From the NCBI RefSeq assembly GCF_033546935.1, contig NZ_CP137854.1, positions 2,728,001 to 2,792,000 of the forward strand: a DNA stretch of 64,000 bases, read 5' to 3'. Positions within the stretch are counted from its first letter, which is position 1. Each line of letters starts with the position of its first letter. This DNA comes from Xylophilus sp. GOD-11R (GTDB taxonomy: Bacteria > Pseudomonadota > Gammaproteobacteria > Burkholderiales > Burkholderiaceae_C). This document shows, in pieces, positions 8,217-17,500 of the stretch. A program made the translations under genes and the position numbers. The notes beneath the pieces are model-generated. The model saw nothing but the letters and a program-made list of their open reading frames with translations, was not told where the DNA came from and did no database searches.

Positions 8217-8777
8217 CTACTGCGACAAGGCCCCGATCAGTCGCGCATGCCGTTTCTTCAAGCGGTGGAAGGTGGCCAGCACTTCTTCCTCGAAGTCGTT
8301 CGGCCATTCGATCTTTGAGTGCCACGAGTACGGCACCTGCTGCGCTTTCCAGCGCCGATGCGACACCGCCCATGAATTGGAGTGGTCCAGAAACGCCACG
8401 TGGCTTTCCGGAAACTCGTTCGAGTCGATCAGGTGGGCCTTGCTGCGCAGCAACTGCTTGATCTCGTGGTTGCGCGGCAGGAACTCGGTGTCCACCCAGA
8501 ATAGCCAGGTCTTGAGGTCCTCCTCGGAAATCTCGCCTTCGTCATCGAAGACGTGATCCCGCCGCAGGGTCTCCAGCAGATCGACGAAAGTGCGCTTGCC
8601 TTCGTAGAGCGCTGCGGCGAGCGGGCCGTAGAGTTCCTCGATCTGTCGCTCCAGGTGCTTGACCTGCAATTCGAGCCGCCTGCGCTGCTCCTCGCGCCGA
8701 CCCGTCAACCAATGGTTGATGAACCAACCGACGACGACGCCAGCCAGTCCGATCAGTGCAGGAAAGACGGCGCTCAT
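8217..8777 (-). CDS. Membrane-tethered protein of unknown function
   Basis: I do not recognise this 186-residue protein. The N-terminus has one hydrophobic segment (about residues 4-20, FPALIGLAGVVVGWFINHW), followed by a charged, probably coiled-coil stretch (about 26-50, RREEQRRRLELQVKHLERQ) and then ELYGPLAAALYEGKRTF. The remainder is a soluble, mixed helical domain rich in Trp, His and acidic residues (VSHRRWKAQQVPYSWHSK), ending in a basic helix. Topology is probably N-anchored with the body in the cytoplasm. It begins 12 bases after the dehydrogenase at 8790, so it is probably co-transcribed. Codon use and base composition are a little less GC-rich than in neighbouring genes. Confidence 0.7.
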   Translation of the reverse strand: MSAVFPALIGLAGVVVGWFINHWLTGRREEQRRRLELQVKHLERQIEELYGPLAAALYEGKRTFVDLLETLRRDHVFDDEGEISEEDLKTWLFWVDTEFLPRNHEIKQLLRSKAHLIDSNEFPESHVAFLDHSNSWAVSHRRWKAQQVPYSWHSKIEWPNDFEEEVLATFHRLKKRHARLIGALSQ

Positions 8778-8789
8778 TTGGATGTCCTT

Positions 8790-9959
8790 TCAGCGAAACC
8801 AGTCCCGCCGCCCGTCGAGCAGGATGGACGTGTCGACCCTCTCGATGTCCGTCCGTCCGCAGAACGCCATGGTGATGTCGAGTTCCTTGTGGATGATCTC
8901 CAGCGCTCGTGTGACCCCCGCTTGCCCGAAGGCGCCGAGGCCGTAGAGAAACGGCCGACCGATCAGCACGCCACGCGCGCCGAGTGCGCGGGCCTTCAGC
9001 ACGTCCTGGCCGCTGCGCACGCCGCCGTCCATCCACACTTCGATGTCATGGCCGACCGCGTCGGCGATGCGCGGCAAGGCCGAGATGGAAGACGGCGCGC
9101 CGTCGAGCTGGCGACCGCCGTGGTTGGAGACGATGAGCGCATCGGCGCCGCAGTCGACGGCCAGGCGGGCGTCCTCGACGTCCATGATGCCCTTGATGAC
9201 CAGCTTGCCGCCCCAGCGGCGCTTGATCCATTCCACGTCGCCCCAGTTCAGCTGCGGATCGAACTGCTGCGCGGTCCAGGCCGACAGCTTGGACAGGTCG
9301 GTCACGCCGTCGACATGGCCGGCGATGTTGCGGAAGGTGCGGCGATGGGTGCGCGCCATGTTCCAGCACCAGCGCGGCTTGGTGGCCAGGTTGAGCAAAT
9401 TGGTGAGCGTGGGTTTGGGCGGCGCGCTCAGGCCGTTGACGATGTCCTTGTGGCGCTGGCCGAGGATCTGCAGGTCGACCGTGAGCTGCAGCGCGCTGAC
9501 GTTGGCGGCCTTGGCGCGGTCGATCAGGCGTTCGATGAAGCCGCGGTCGCGCATCACGTAGAGCTGGAACCAGAAAGGATGCCGGTCGGTTGCCTCGGCC
9601 ACGTCCTCGATGGAGCAGATGCTCATGGTCGACAGCGTGAACGGCACGCCGAAAGCCTTGGCCGCGCGCGCGGCCAGGATCTCGCCGTCGGCGTGCTGCA
9701 TGCCGGTAAGGCCCGTGGGTGCCAGGGCGACCGGCATGGCGACGTCCTGGCCGATCATGGTGCTGCGCGTGCTGCGGTTCTCCATGTTGATCGCCACGCG
9801 CTGGCGCAGCAGGATCTTGTGGAAGTCGCTTTCGTTGGCGCGGTAGGTGCCCTCGGTCCACGAGCCGGAATCGGCATAGTCGTAGAACATGCGCGGCACG
9901 CGGCGGCGAGCGATGCGCTGGAGCACGTCGATGTGGGTGATCTTGCTGAGGTCGGTCAT
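8790..9959 (-). CDS. FMN-dependent alpha-hydroxy-acid dehydrogenase (LldD-like)
   Basis: This is a 389-residue TIM-barrel flavoenzyme of the L-lactate dehydrogenase (quinone)/glycolate oxidase/mandelate dehydrogenase family. It oxidises a 2-hydroxy acid to the 2-oxo acid using FMN. Key features are the N-terminal RVPRMFYDYADSGSWTE, the FMN/substrate segment LAPTGLTGMQHADGE, and the catalytic SNHGGRQLDG with His280. FMN-phosphate contacts follow in VWMDGGVRSGQDVLKA and ALGARGVLIGRPFLYG. L-lactate is the commonest substrate for such sequences, but related hydroxy acids cannot be excluded, so I leave the symbol empty. Confidence 0.9.
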   Translation of the reverse strand: MTDLSKITHIDVLQRIARRRVPRMFYDYADSGSWTEGTYRANESDFHKILLRQRVAINMENRSTRSTMIGQDVAMPVALAPTGLTGMQHADGEILAARAAKAFGVPFTLSTMSICSIEDVAEATDRHPFWFQLYVMRDRGFIERLIDRAKAANVSALQLTVDLQILGQRHKDIVNGLSAPPKPTLTNLLNLATKPRWCWNMARTHRRTFRNIAGHVDGVTDLSKLSAWTAQQFDPQLNWGDVEWIKRRWGGKLVIKGIMDVEDARLAVDCGADALIVSNHGGRQLDGAPSSISALPRIADAVGHDIEVWMDGGVRSGQDVLKARALGARGVLIGRPFLYGLGAFGQAGVTRALEIIHKELDITMAFCGRTDIERVDTSILLDGRRDWFR

Positions 9960-10018
9960 GGTGTGGCGAAATTCGGGGCCGATCCTAGCGGGCGGGCCGG
10001 GCCGGCGTCGATGAAGAA

Positions 10019-10037
10019 ATTTCCCATCGGCGGAAAT
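10019..10037 (-). terminator. Weak hairpin downstream of the diguanylate cyclase gene
   Basis: ATTTCC (10019-10024) and GGAAAT (10032-10037) pair around a seven-base loop. On the minus strand the hairpin is followed by TTCTTC rather than a clean T run. It lies 31 bases after the stop codon of the gene at 10068. Confidence 0.35.
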
Positions 10038-10067
10038 CTATTCAGGCGGCGTGTGCCGACGCTGCGG

Positions 10068-12338
10068 TCAGCGGTCGTGCCGGTGCTCGGCGAAGCGCTG
10101 CTCGGTGTGGCGGGCGATGTCGGGTGAGTAGAAGCAGTATTGGTTCTTGCCCGCGCGCTTGGCGCTGTACATGGCGGCATCGGCGTGGCGGGCCAGCAGG
10201 TCGAAGGTGTCGCCGTCCTGCGGGAACAGCGCGATGCCCAGGCTGGTGGTGACGCGCAAGGCATGTTCGCCCACCAGGAAAGGCTCGGCCGCCAGTTCGA
10301 CCAGCTTGGTTGCGAGGATCTCCGCGCCGCCGACGTCGGCCACCATCGGCGCGAGCACCACGAACTCGTCGCCGCCCTGGCGCGACAGGGTGTCGGACGA
10401 GCGCAGCGCGGCCGACATGCGCGCGGAGAACTGCACCAGCACCGCGTCGCCGGCGTCGTGGCCGAGCGAGTCGTTGATGTCCTTGAAGCCGTCGAGGTCG
10501 AGGTACATCAGCGCGAGGGTGGTCTTCTCGCGCCGCGCGCGCGCCACCGCCTGCTGGGCGCGGTCGAACAGCAACACCCGGTTGGGCAGGCTGGTGAGCG
10601 CGTCGTACTGGGCGAGGTGCGCCAGGCGCAGCACCATGGCGCGGGCGGCGGTGACGTCGCGCAACACCATCACCGCGCCGAGGGTGCGGCCGTCGCGGTC
10701 GTGGATGGGCGCGGCGGTGTCCTCGATGTCGAAGCGCAACTGGCGGCGATTGACCAGGCTGGCGCTCTGCGAGGGGGTGACGATGCGCTGCTCGGCCAGC
10801 GCCTGGGCGACCGGGTTGCGCACCGGCTCGGGGCTGTCGCCGTCGTGCAGCGGGAACACCTCGCCCACCTCGCGGCCGATGGCTTCTTCGGGCGTGTAGC
10901 CGCTCATGATCTCGGCGACCGGATTGAGATAGGTCACCCGGCCTTCGCTGTCGGTGCTGACCACCGCGTCGCCGATCGAGGCCAGCGTCACGCGGATGCG
11001 TTCTTTCTCCTCGAGCAGCCGGCTTTCGGCGGCCTTGCGGTCGCTGATGTCGGTGGCCTGCACGAAGACGCCCTGCACCACGCCGTCCTCGACATCGGGC
11101 ACGAAACTCACCAGGAGGTAGCGGCGGCGGCCTTCGCCGTCGGTCAGCGGGGTTTCGAATTCCTGGCGTTCGCCGGCCAGCGCACGCTCGAAATACGGCG
11201 CATTGATGCCCACGAGGCGCTGGCCCTCGATCAACCCGCCCACCGGCTCGCCGTTGTCGGTGGTGTCGGCACCCAGCGTCTTCATGTAGAGGCTGTTGGC
11301 GAAGCGGATCAACAGGTGCTTGTCCCAGTACGCCACCATGGACGGCAGCCCGTCGAGGATGGTGCGCAGGTCGCGCTCGGCGTTGCGCAGGCGGTAGGCG
11401 GTCTGCTGCCGCGCCTCGAGTTCGCGCAGGAACAGCCAGGCCAGCGCCGTGCAGCCGATCATCAGGGTGAGCGTGATGAGGCCTTCGCCGAAGGTGCGCT
11501 GGCGCCAGCCCGCATAGGGAAGTTCGGTGGCCTGCGCCACGGTGATGATGAGCGGATAGCGGTCGAAGGCCTTGAAGACGTAGAAGCGGTCCACGCCATC
11601 GACCACCGACTTCGCTTCGAAGTTGTTCTCGCCGGCCTTGAAGCGCGCCAGGATCGGGCTGGTGGCCAGCGACTGGCCGGCGGTTTCCTTGTCGGCGGGA
11701 AAGCGCGACAGCACCACGCCGTCCTCGCGCAACAGGGTGATGCGGCCGCCGTCGCCGAGGTTCACCGCGTTGAACAGTTCGTCGAGGCTGCGGATCTTGA
11801 GCTGGAGCACCACCACGCCGCCGAAGCTGCGGTCGGGCAGGCTGATGCGACGGCTCAGCACGATGACGGCCTGGTTGTCGAGGCGCGAAATGATGGGCTC
11901 GCTGATGTAGAGCCCGGGGTCGAGGTTGTCGCGGTGGTGGATGAAGTAGGGGCGGTCGGCGATGGCGATGGCGCTCGCGCCCGGCGCCTGGCTGGAGGTC
12001 ATGACGACCTGTCCGTTGGCATCGGCTACCAACATCGTCGAGACGCCGTTGACAGATACCGCCTTGTCGAAGATCACGCGTTGACGGATGTCGGACGGCA
12101 GGGCCATGACTTCGGGCTTGGCGACTTCCTCGAGCACGCCCAGAATCGAGCGGTCATAGAAATCGAGCACGCGGCGAATGTTCTCTTCGACCGTGTTGGC
12201 CAGGTTGGCGTTGCTCTGGCGCATATTGCGCGTGAGGTCCTGGCGGCCGTCGAGCACCAGCATGCCGAACAGTGCGGCGATGGAGATGATGGGCACCAGG
12301 GCCAGAAGCGCGAAGGTACGTCGTGGTGACGAGAACAT
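10068..12338 (-). CDS. Membrane diguanylate cyclase with Cache, PAS and GGDEF domains
   Basis: This 756-residue sensor would make cyclic di-GMP from two GTP. Order: a first transmembrane helix (about 8-28); a periplasmic double-Cache-like domain (about 30-270) with the typical ADRPYFIHHRD; a second transmembrane helix (about 285-305); two PAS-like domains (about 315-440 and 445-570, the latter with STDSEGRVTYLNPVAEIMSG); and a C-terminal GGDEF domain with YDALTSLPNRVLLFDR. The active site GGDEF is at 655-659. The product-inhibition I-site R646-x-x-D649 lies five residues before it, so both catalysis and feedback control look intact. No EAL domain is present. The ligand of the Cache domain is unknown. 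Confidence 0.93.
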   Translation of the reverse strand: MFSSPRRTFALLALVPIISIAALFGMLVLDGRQDLTRNMRQSNANLANTVEENIRRVLDFYDRSILGVLEEVAKPEVMALPSDIRQRVIFDKAVSVNGVSTMLVADANGQVVMTSSQAPGASAIAIADRPYFIHHRDNLDPGLYISEPIISRLDNQAVIVLSRRISLPDRSFGGVVVLQLKIRSLDELFNAVNLGDGGRITLLREDGVVLSRFPADKETAGQSLATSPILARFKAGENNFEAKSVVDGVDRFYVFKAFDRYPLIITVAQATELPYAGWRQRTFGEGLITLTLMIGCTALAWLFLRELEARQQTAYRLRNAERDLRTILDGLPSMVAYWDKHLLIRFANSLYMKTLGADTTDNGEPVGGLIEGQRLVGINAPYFERALAGERQEFETPLTDGEGRRRYLLVSFVPDVEDGVVQGVFVQATDISDRKAAESRLLEEKERIRVTLASIGDAVVSTDSEGRVTYLNPVAEIMSGYTPEEAIGREVGEVFPLHDGDSPEPVRNPVAQALAEQRIVTPSQSASLVNRRQLRFDIEDTAAPIHDRDGRTLGAVMVLRDVTAARAMVLRLAHLAQYDALTSLPNRVLLFDRAQQAVARARREKTTLALMYLDLDGFKDINDSLGHDAGDAVLVQFSARMSAALRSSDTLSRQGGDEFVVLAPMVADVGGAEILATKLVELAAEPFLVGEHALRVTTSLGIALFPQDGDTFDLLARHADAAMYSAKRAGKNQYCFYSPDIARHTEQRFAEHRHDR

Positions 12339-12407
12339 GGCTTGCGAGCAGCGCGAGAGTCCGCGAGGAAGCGGCCATTCTAGTGACCGCCCACCGGGCG
12401 CGGTGCG

Positions 12408-14567
12408 TCAGCGGGGTTTCCCCGAGCGAACGCCCGCGCCCCGCACTTCGATAGAGACGGCATCGCGCTCGCGCCCGTCGGCGTCGACCAGCGCGATGCG
12501 GTGGCGTCCGGGCCAGGGCATCCAGGCCAGCCGCGCACCTTGCCCGGCCGGCTTGCCGTCGATGCGCCATCGTGCGCCGGCCTGCGCGGCCACCAGCCAG
12601 ATTCGCTGGTGACGCGGCGGGATGTCGGGGTCGAGCGCGACGATGGTGCCGGCGGCCGGCTCCAGGATGCGCGGCGGGTTCGTATCGGCCGGCGCATCGC
12701 CGTCCGAGTCGGCGCGTTCGAAGACCGGCTGCGCGGTGCCGGCCAGAAACCACTCGCCACGCGGCGCTTCGAGGCCGGCGCCGAAACGGATCGCCCGCCG
12801 CTGCACCCCGGGCGGCGCGGCGGGTGCCCGGCTCGGCGTGTCGCGGTGCAGCCAGGCCATCACCTCCGCCCAGACCGGCGCGGCGCCCGAGACACCGCTG
12901 ACATCCCACATCGCATCGCCGCCCGCGTTGCCGACCCAGACGCCGACGGTGTAGCGCTGCGACCAGCCCACCGCCCAGTTGTCGCGCATGTCCTTGCTGG
13001 TGCCGGTCTTCACCGCCGTCCAGAAGCGGGTGGCCAGCAGGCTGTCGGTGCCGAAGGTGCGCGAGCGCGCGTCGGGGTCGGACAGCATGTCGCCCACGAT
13101 GAAGGCGGCCCCCGCGTCCAGCGCCCTTGGCGCAGTCGGTCCGGCCGGCGCTGGCTGGCCGGCGAGCAGACGCGTAGGCGACACCATGCCGCCGTTGGCC
13201 AGCATGCGGTAGGCGTTGGTGAGTTGCAGCAGCGAGACTTCCGGGCTGCCCAGCGCCAGGCTGTAGCCGTAGTAGCCGCCGGACTCCGGCAGTTCGATGC
13301 CAGCCGCGCGCAGCTGAGCGAAGAAGGCGTCGGGGCCGACCATCACCAGCGTGCGCACCGCCGGCACGTTGAGCGATGCGGCCAGCGCGGTGCGTACCGA
13401 CACGTCGCCCTTGAAGCGGCGGTCGTAGTTCTGCGGCACGTACAGGCCGCCGGCCGTGGGTATCTGCTCGGGCGAATCGAGCACCAGCGAGGCCGCCGTC
13501 AAGCGGCGCTCGGCGATCGCCTGCCCATAGAGGAACGGCTTGAGCGTGGAGCCCGGCTGGCGGCGCGCCAGCACGCCGTCGACCTCGGGCGATTCGCTGA
13601 TCGCACCGGACGACCCCACCCAGGCCAGCACCTCGCCGCTGCGGTTGTCCAGCACCAGCACCGCGCCGTCCTGCACATGGCGGCCGCGCAGTTCGCGCAA
13701 CTGGCGCTCCAGCGCCAGTGAGGCAAGGCGTTGCAGCGGCGCCGACACCGTCGTGCGCACCGGCGATGCGTTCGCGCCCGCCTGTCGCTGCGCCTGGCGC
13801 GCCAGGTGCGGCGCGATGCCCTCGCCGGCCGCGAAGGCGCGACGGCGCAAGGCGGCTTCGGCGAAGAGGTCGAGCGCCAGGCAGTCCGGCCGCTGCTCCG
13901 GCTCCATCTGCCGCAGCAGCTCGCAGGCCCGGCGCGCCACCGCCGCCCGGCCCGCATTGGGCGAGCGCACCAGCGCGGCGGCCAGGGCCGATTCGCGTGC
14001 GTCCAGGCCCTGCGGCGCCTTGCCGAAGAGCGTGCGCGATAGCGCGTCGATACCAACGATCTCGCCCCGGAACGGTACGGAATTGAGATAGGCCTCCAGG
14101 ATCTGGTCCTTGCGCCAGCCGCGTTCGAGCTGCTCCGCGCCCACCGCCTGCCCCATCTTCTGCACCAGCCCGCGCGAGCCGCCGCGCTTCAAGTCCTCGT
14201 CGAGCAGGCCGGCGAGCTGCATGGTGATGGTGGACGCGCCCCGGGTGCGGCTGTTCCAGAGATTGCCCCAGGCCGCCGCCGTCACCGCGCGCCAGTCGAC
14301 GCCGCTGTGTTCGTAGAAACGCCGGTCTTCGGACATGAGCAAGGCCGAACGCAGCGCGGGCGAAATGTCGGCGAGCGCCGTCCACTCGCCGCGCCGCACG
14401 GTGGCGTCGGTGCGCAGGCGCTGCAGGAGCTCGCCTTGCCGGTCGAGCACGCGCAGGTCCGAGGGTCGGTAGTCGCGCCGTACTTCGTCGAAGCTCGGCA
14501 CGGCATGCGCCGCCTGGGCGCAGCACAGCCCGCCGGCCACGAGGGCCAGCGCCAGGACTCGTCGCAA
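12408..14567 (-). CDS. pbpC: Penicillin-binding protein 1C
   Basis: This class A, bifunctional peptidoglycan synthase-type protein has 719 residues. After a signal-anchor-like N-terminus, a glycosyltransferase-51 domain carries the catalytic Glu in SEDRRFYEHSGVDW and TRGASTITMQLA. The transpeptidase domain has the active-site Ser340 in GSTLKPF and the KTGTSKDMRDNWAVG box. A C-terminal PBP1C-type beta domain (about 620-710) ends the protein. It follows the alpha-2-macroglobulin gene by eight bases, the pairing known from E. coli yfhM-pbpC, where the two are thought to act together in periplasmic defence and repair. Confidence 0.95.
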   Translation of the reverse strand: MRRVLALALVAGGLCCAQAAHAVPSFDEVRRDYRPSDLRVLDRQGELLQRLRTDATVRRGEWTALADISPALRSALLMSEDRRFYEHSGVDWRAVTAAAWGNLWNSRTRGASTITMQLAGLLDEDLKRGGSRGLVQKMGQAVGAEQLERGWRKDQILEAYLNSVPFRGEIVGIDALSRTLFGKAPQGLDARESALAAALVRSPNAGRAAVARRACELLRQMEPEQRPDCLALDLFAEAALRRRAFAAGEGIAPHLARQAQRQAGANASPVRTTVSAPLQRLASLALERQLRELRGRHVQDGAVLVLDNRSGEVLAWVGSSGAISESPEVDGVLARRQPGSTLKPFLYGQAIAERRLTAASLVLDSPEQIPTAGGLYVPQNYDRRFKGDVSVRTALAASLNVPAVRTLVMVGPDAFFAQLRAAGIELPESGGYYGYSLALGSPEVSLLQLTNAYRMLANGGMVSPTRLLAGQPAPAGPTAPRALDAGAAFIVGDMLSDPDARSRTFGTDSLLATRFWTAVKTGTSKDMRDNWAVGWSQRYTVGVWVGNAGGDAMWDVSGVSGAAPVWAEVMAWLHRDTPSRAPAAPPGVQRRAIRFGAGLEAPRGEWFLAGTAQPVFERADSDGDAPADTNPPRILEPAAGTIVALDPDIPPRHQRIWLVAAQAGARWRIDGKPAGQGARLAWMPWPGRHRIALVDADGRERDAVSIEVRGAGVRSGKPR

Positions 14568-14575
14568 GGCAGCGC

Positions 14576-17500
14576 TTATTTCGCCACCTCCACCTGCAGC
14601 CGCGCGTTGGGCGCTTCGCCGAAGACCTCGGGCGCATACATCGCCTCGACCCGTGAGGCCGGCATGCCGAAGCTTCCGGCATTGTTCAGACGTACCGTGT
14701 ATTGCACCTTCGACTTGCCACGGGGCAGGTGCTCGTAATAAGCGCGGTAGGCCTCGAAACCGCGCTCTTCGTAGGCCGGCGAGGTGTCGGCGTAGCCGCC
14801 TGCCGACTTACTCTCCCCGCGCGTGGCGATCTCCGAATCGCGCCCCAGCCCGCTGCCGAGGATGGTTGCGCCGCCCGGCACCGGGTCGCTCAGCACCACC
14901 CAGCGCATGTCGGCCGAGGCGTCGACTTCCAGCGTCACCCGCAGCACGTCGCCGCGGGTCCAGACGCCCTGGGTCGCCTGCTCGACCGGCGTGATGGTCT
15001 TGCGCAGCGTGTAGCCGGCCGACAGGGCTTGCGTGCGTGGCACCGCGGCCAGCGCCTGCACCGTGAGCCACGGCTTGCCGGCGCCTTGCTGCGTCACCTC
15101 CAGCGTGCCGGCGCCGGTGGCGGGCCAGGGCAGCGTCAGTGGCTGGTCGGCCGGCGGCCGGCTCCAGTCGAGCGTCGCGTTCGCTGCGCCGAGCGAGGCC
15201 CGGGTGCTGCCGGCGACCGGCTGCGACTCGAACCTGGCCGAGAAACGCTGCAGCGCCAGGCTGCCCCACAGATTGGCGGTGGTGGTGCTCCAGGCACCGC
15301 CGCGCTGGCGCTCGACCAGGCCGGCGACCAGGCGCGGCAGGTCGTCCTTCCAGGCCGGGTCGTCCACCACCGCCAGCAGCAGGCGTGCGGCGTTGACGTC
15401 GCCGTCGACCATCAGCCAGGACCAGCGGTCCTCGCGCTCCGTCGAAAACACCAGCCGCGTGCCCTGGTACGACAGCCGCGCGCGCAGCACCTGGCGCGCC
15501 TCGTCGAGCCGTTGCTGGCGCTGTGGCACGTCGGCCACCCGCTGCAACAACTGCAGCCAGTCGATCACCGCATGGGTCGGCCACTGGTTCGGCGCCACCG
15601 TGATGCTGCCGACCATGCGGCCCTGCGCACGGCCGTAGCGCGACAGGGCTTCGAGCGCGGCGAGCTTGCGTTCGTCCAGGTCCTTGCGCGGGCTCCAGAA
15701 GTCGCGCTGGATGCGTCCTTCGACGAAGGCGGTCAGCGCCTGCAGCATGCGCTCACGCGCCTCGGCCGGCAGCGTGAATTGCGGTCGTGTCGATGCGGCT
15801 TGGTGCGCGGCGGCCAGCAGATAGGCGGTGAGCGTGTCGCTGCCCCGGCTGCCATGTTCCTCGCGGGGCGGGAAATAGCTGGCGAGGCCGTCGGCATCGA
15901 GATAGCCCGGCAGGCCGGCTGTCACCTTGCCCCACATCACGGCATCGGCCAGGCCGATCGCCTTGCTGGCCTGCTGTTCGAGGCAGGCGAAGGGATAGCC
16001 GAGGAACCAGTCGCGCACGCCGGGCAGGCCGTCCGCCAGACGGGGGCGCAGCGCCAGCCGCAGGCCGCCGCGCTTCGCGCCGGTGGCCGGCAAGGCCTCG
16101 GCGGGCGGCGCCACGTCGAGGCGATAGCTGCCGTCGAGCTGCACCAGCGTGGCCTGGCCGACCTGCAGCGGCACCGCCGGCACGATGCGCTGGCGCAGCT
16201 TGAGGGCGTCGCGCGCCGTGCTCGCGGAACTGCCCGCCGTGGTGTCGCGGGCCGTGATCTCCCATTCGAGCGCACGTTCACGGGCATCGTCGGCGATGGC
16301 CGGCGCCACCGTCTCCCAGGCGACTTCGCGCGCCTCGTTGGGCGCAATCTCGATGGTCTGCGTGGCCAGCTCCAGCGGCGCGGCGCGGGCGGCCACCTCC
16401 ACTTTCATCGCGCGCCCGGTGGTGTTGCGCAGCGTGACCTGCGCGCGGAACCGGTCGCCTTCGCGCAGCAGCGGCGGCAGGCCGCTGACGATCTGCAGGT
16501 CCTGCGTGGCTCGCACGGTGGTCTGCCCGGTGCCGAACAGGCCGACGCCGGCATCGGCCACCGCGACGATGCGAAAGCGTGTCAGCGCATCGTTGAGCGG
16601 CACTTCCACCACCGCCCTGCCCTGCGCGTCGAGCACCACGCGCGGATTCCACAGCAGCAAGGTGTCGAGCAGTTCGCGCGTGGCCGCATGCCCGCCTCCG
16701 CCGCCGGCCGGCACCGCCTTGCGGCCGTAGTGGCGGCGGCCGACGATGTCCATCTGCGCCGTGGCCGTCTGCACGCCCCAGGCGCGGCGCTGCAGCATGG
16801 CGTCGAGCAGGTTCCAGCTGTCGTTGGGCAGCAGTTCGAGCAGGGCCTCGTCAACCGCCGCGAGCGCCACCTCGGCGCCGGCCGCCGGCTTGCCGCCGGG
16901 CAGCGTGGCGCTGATGGTGACCTGCGCCCGGGCACGCACCGGGTAATTTTCTTTGTCGGCGGCCACCTTGACGTCGATGCGGTGGGCCGTGCCGCCGACG
17001 CGGATCTCGGCCATGCCCAGTCGATAGGCGGGCTTGCTCAGGTCGACCAGCGCCGTCGGCGCCACCCAGTCGCGCCCTTCGAAGCGGAAGGCGCTCCACC
17101 ATTCGCGCGGCGAACGCAGGCCCCAGGTAAAGAAGCTGTACCAGGGCACTTCGCGCAGACGGCCACGCAGCGCCAGCACGCTCACATACACATTGGGCGC
17201 CCAGCCTTCGCCCACCTTCAAGTCCAGCGTCGGGTCGCGCCCGCGCAGCTGCACCACGCGGTGTTCGACGATGCCCTCTCGCTCCACCGCCACCAGGGCC
17301 GTGGCTTCGCGGAACGGCATGCGCACCTGAAAGCGCGCGGTCTCGCCGGGCTGGTAGCTCTTCTTCTCGGGCAGCACGTCGATGCGGTCGTGTTCCTCGC
17401 CGCCGAACCAGACCTCGCCCTGGCCGGTGACATAGACCGAGGTGGCCGCCTGCGCCTGGTGATGGTCGCGATCGCGGGCGGTCGCCACCAGCTCCACCTC

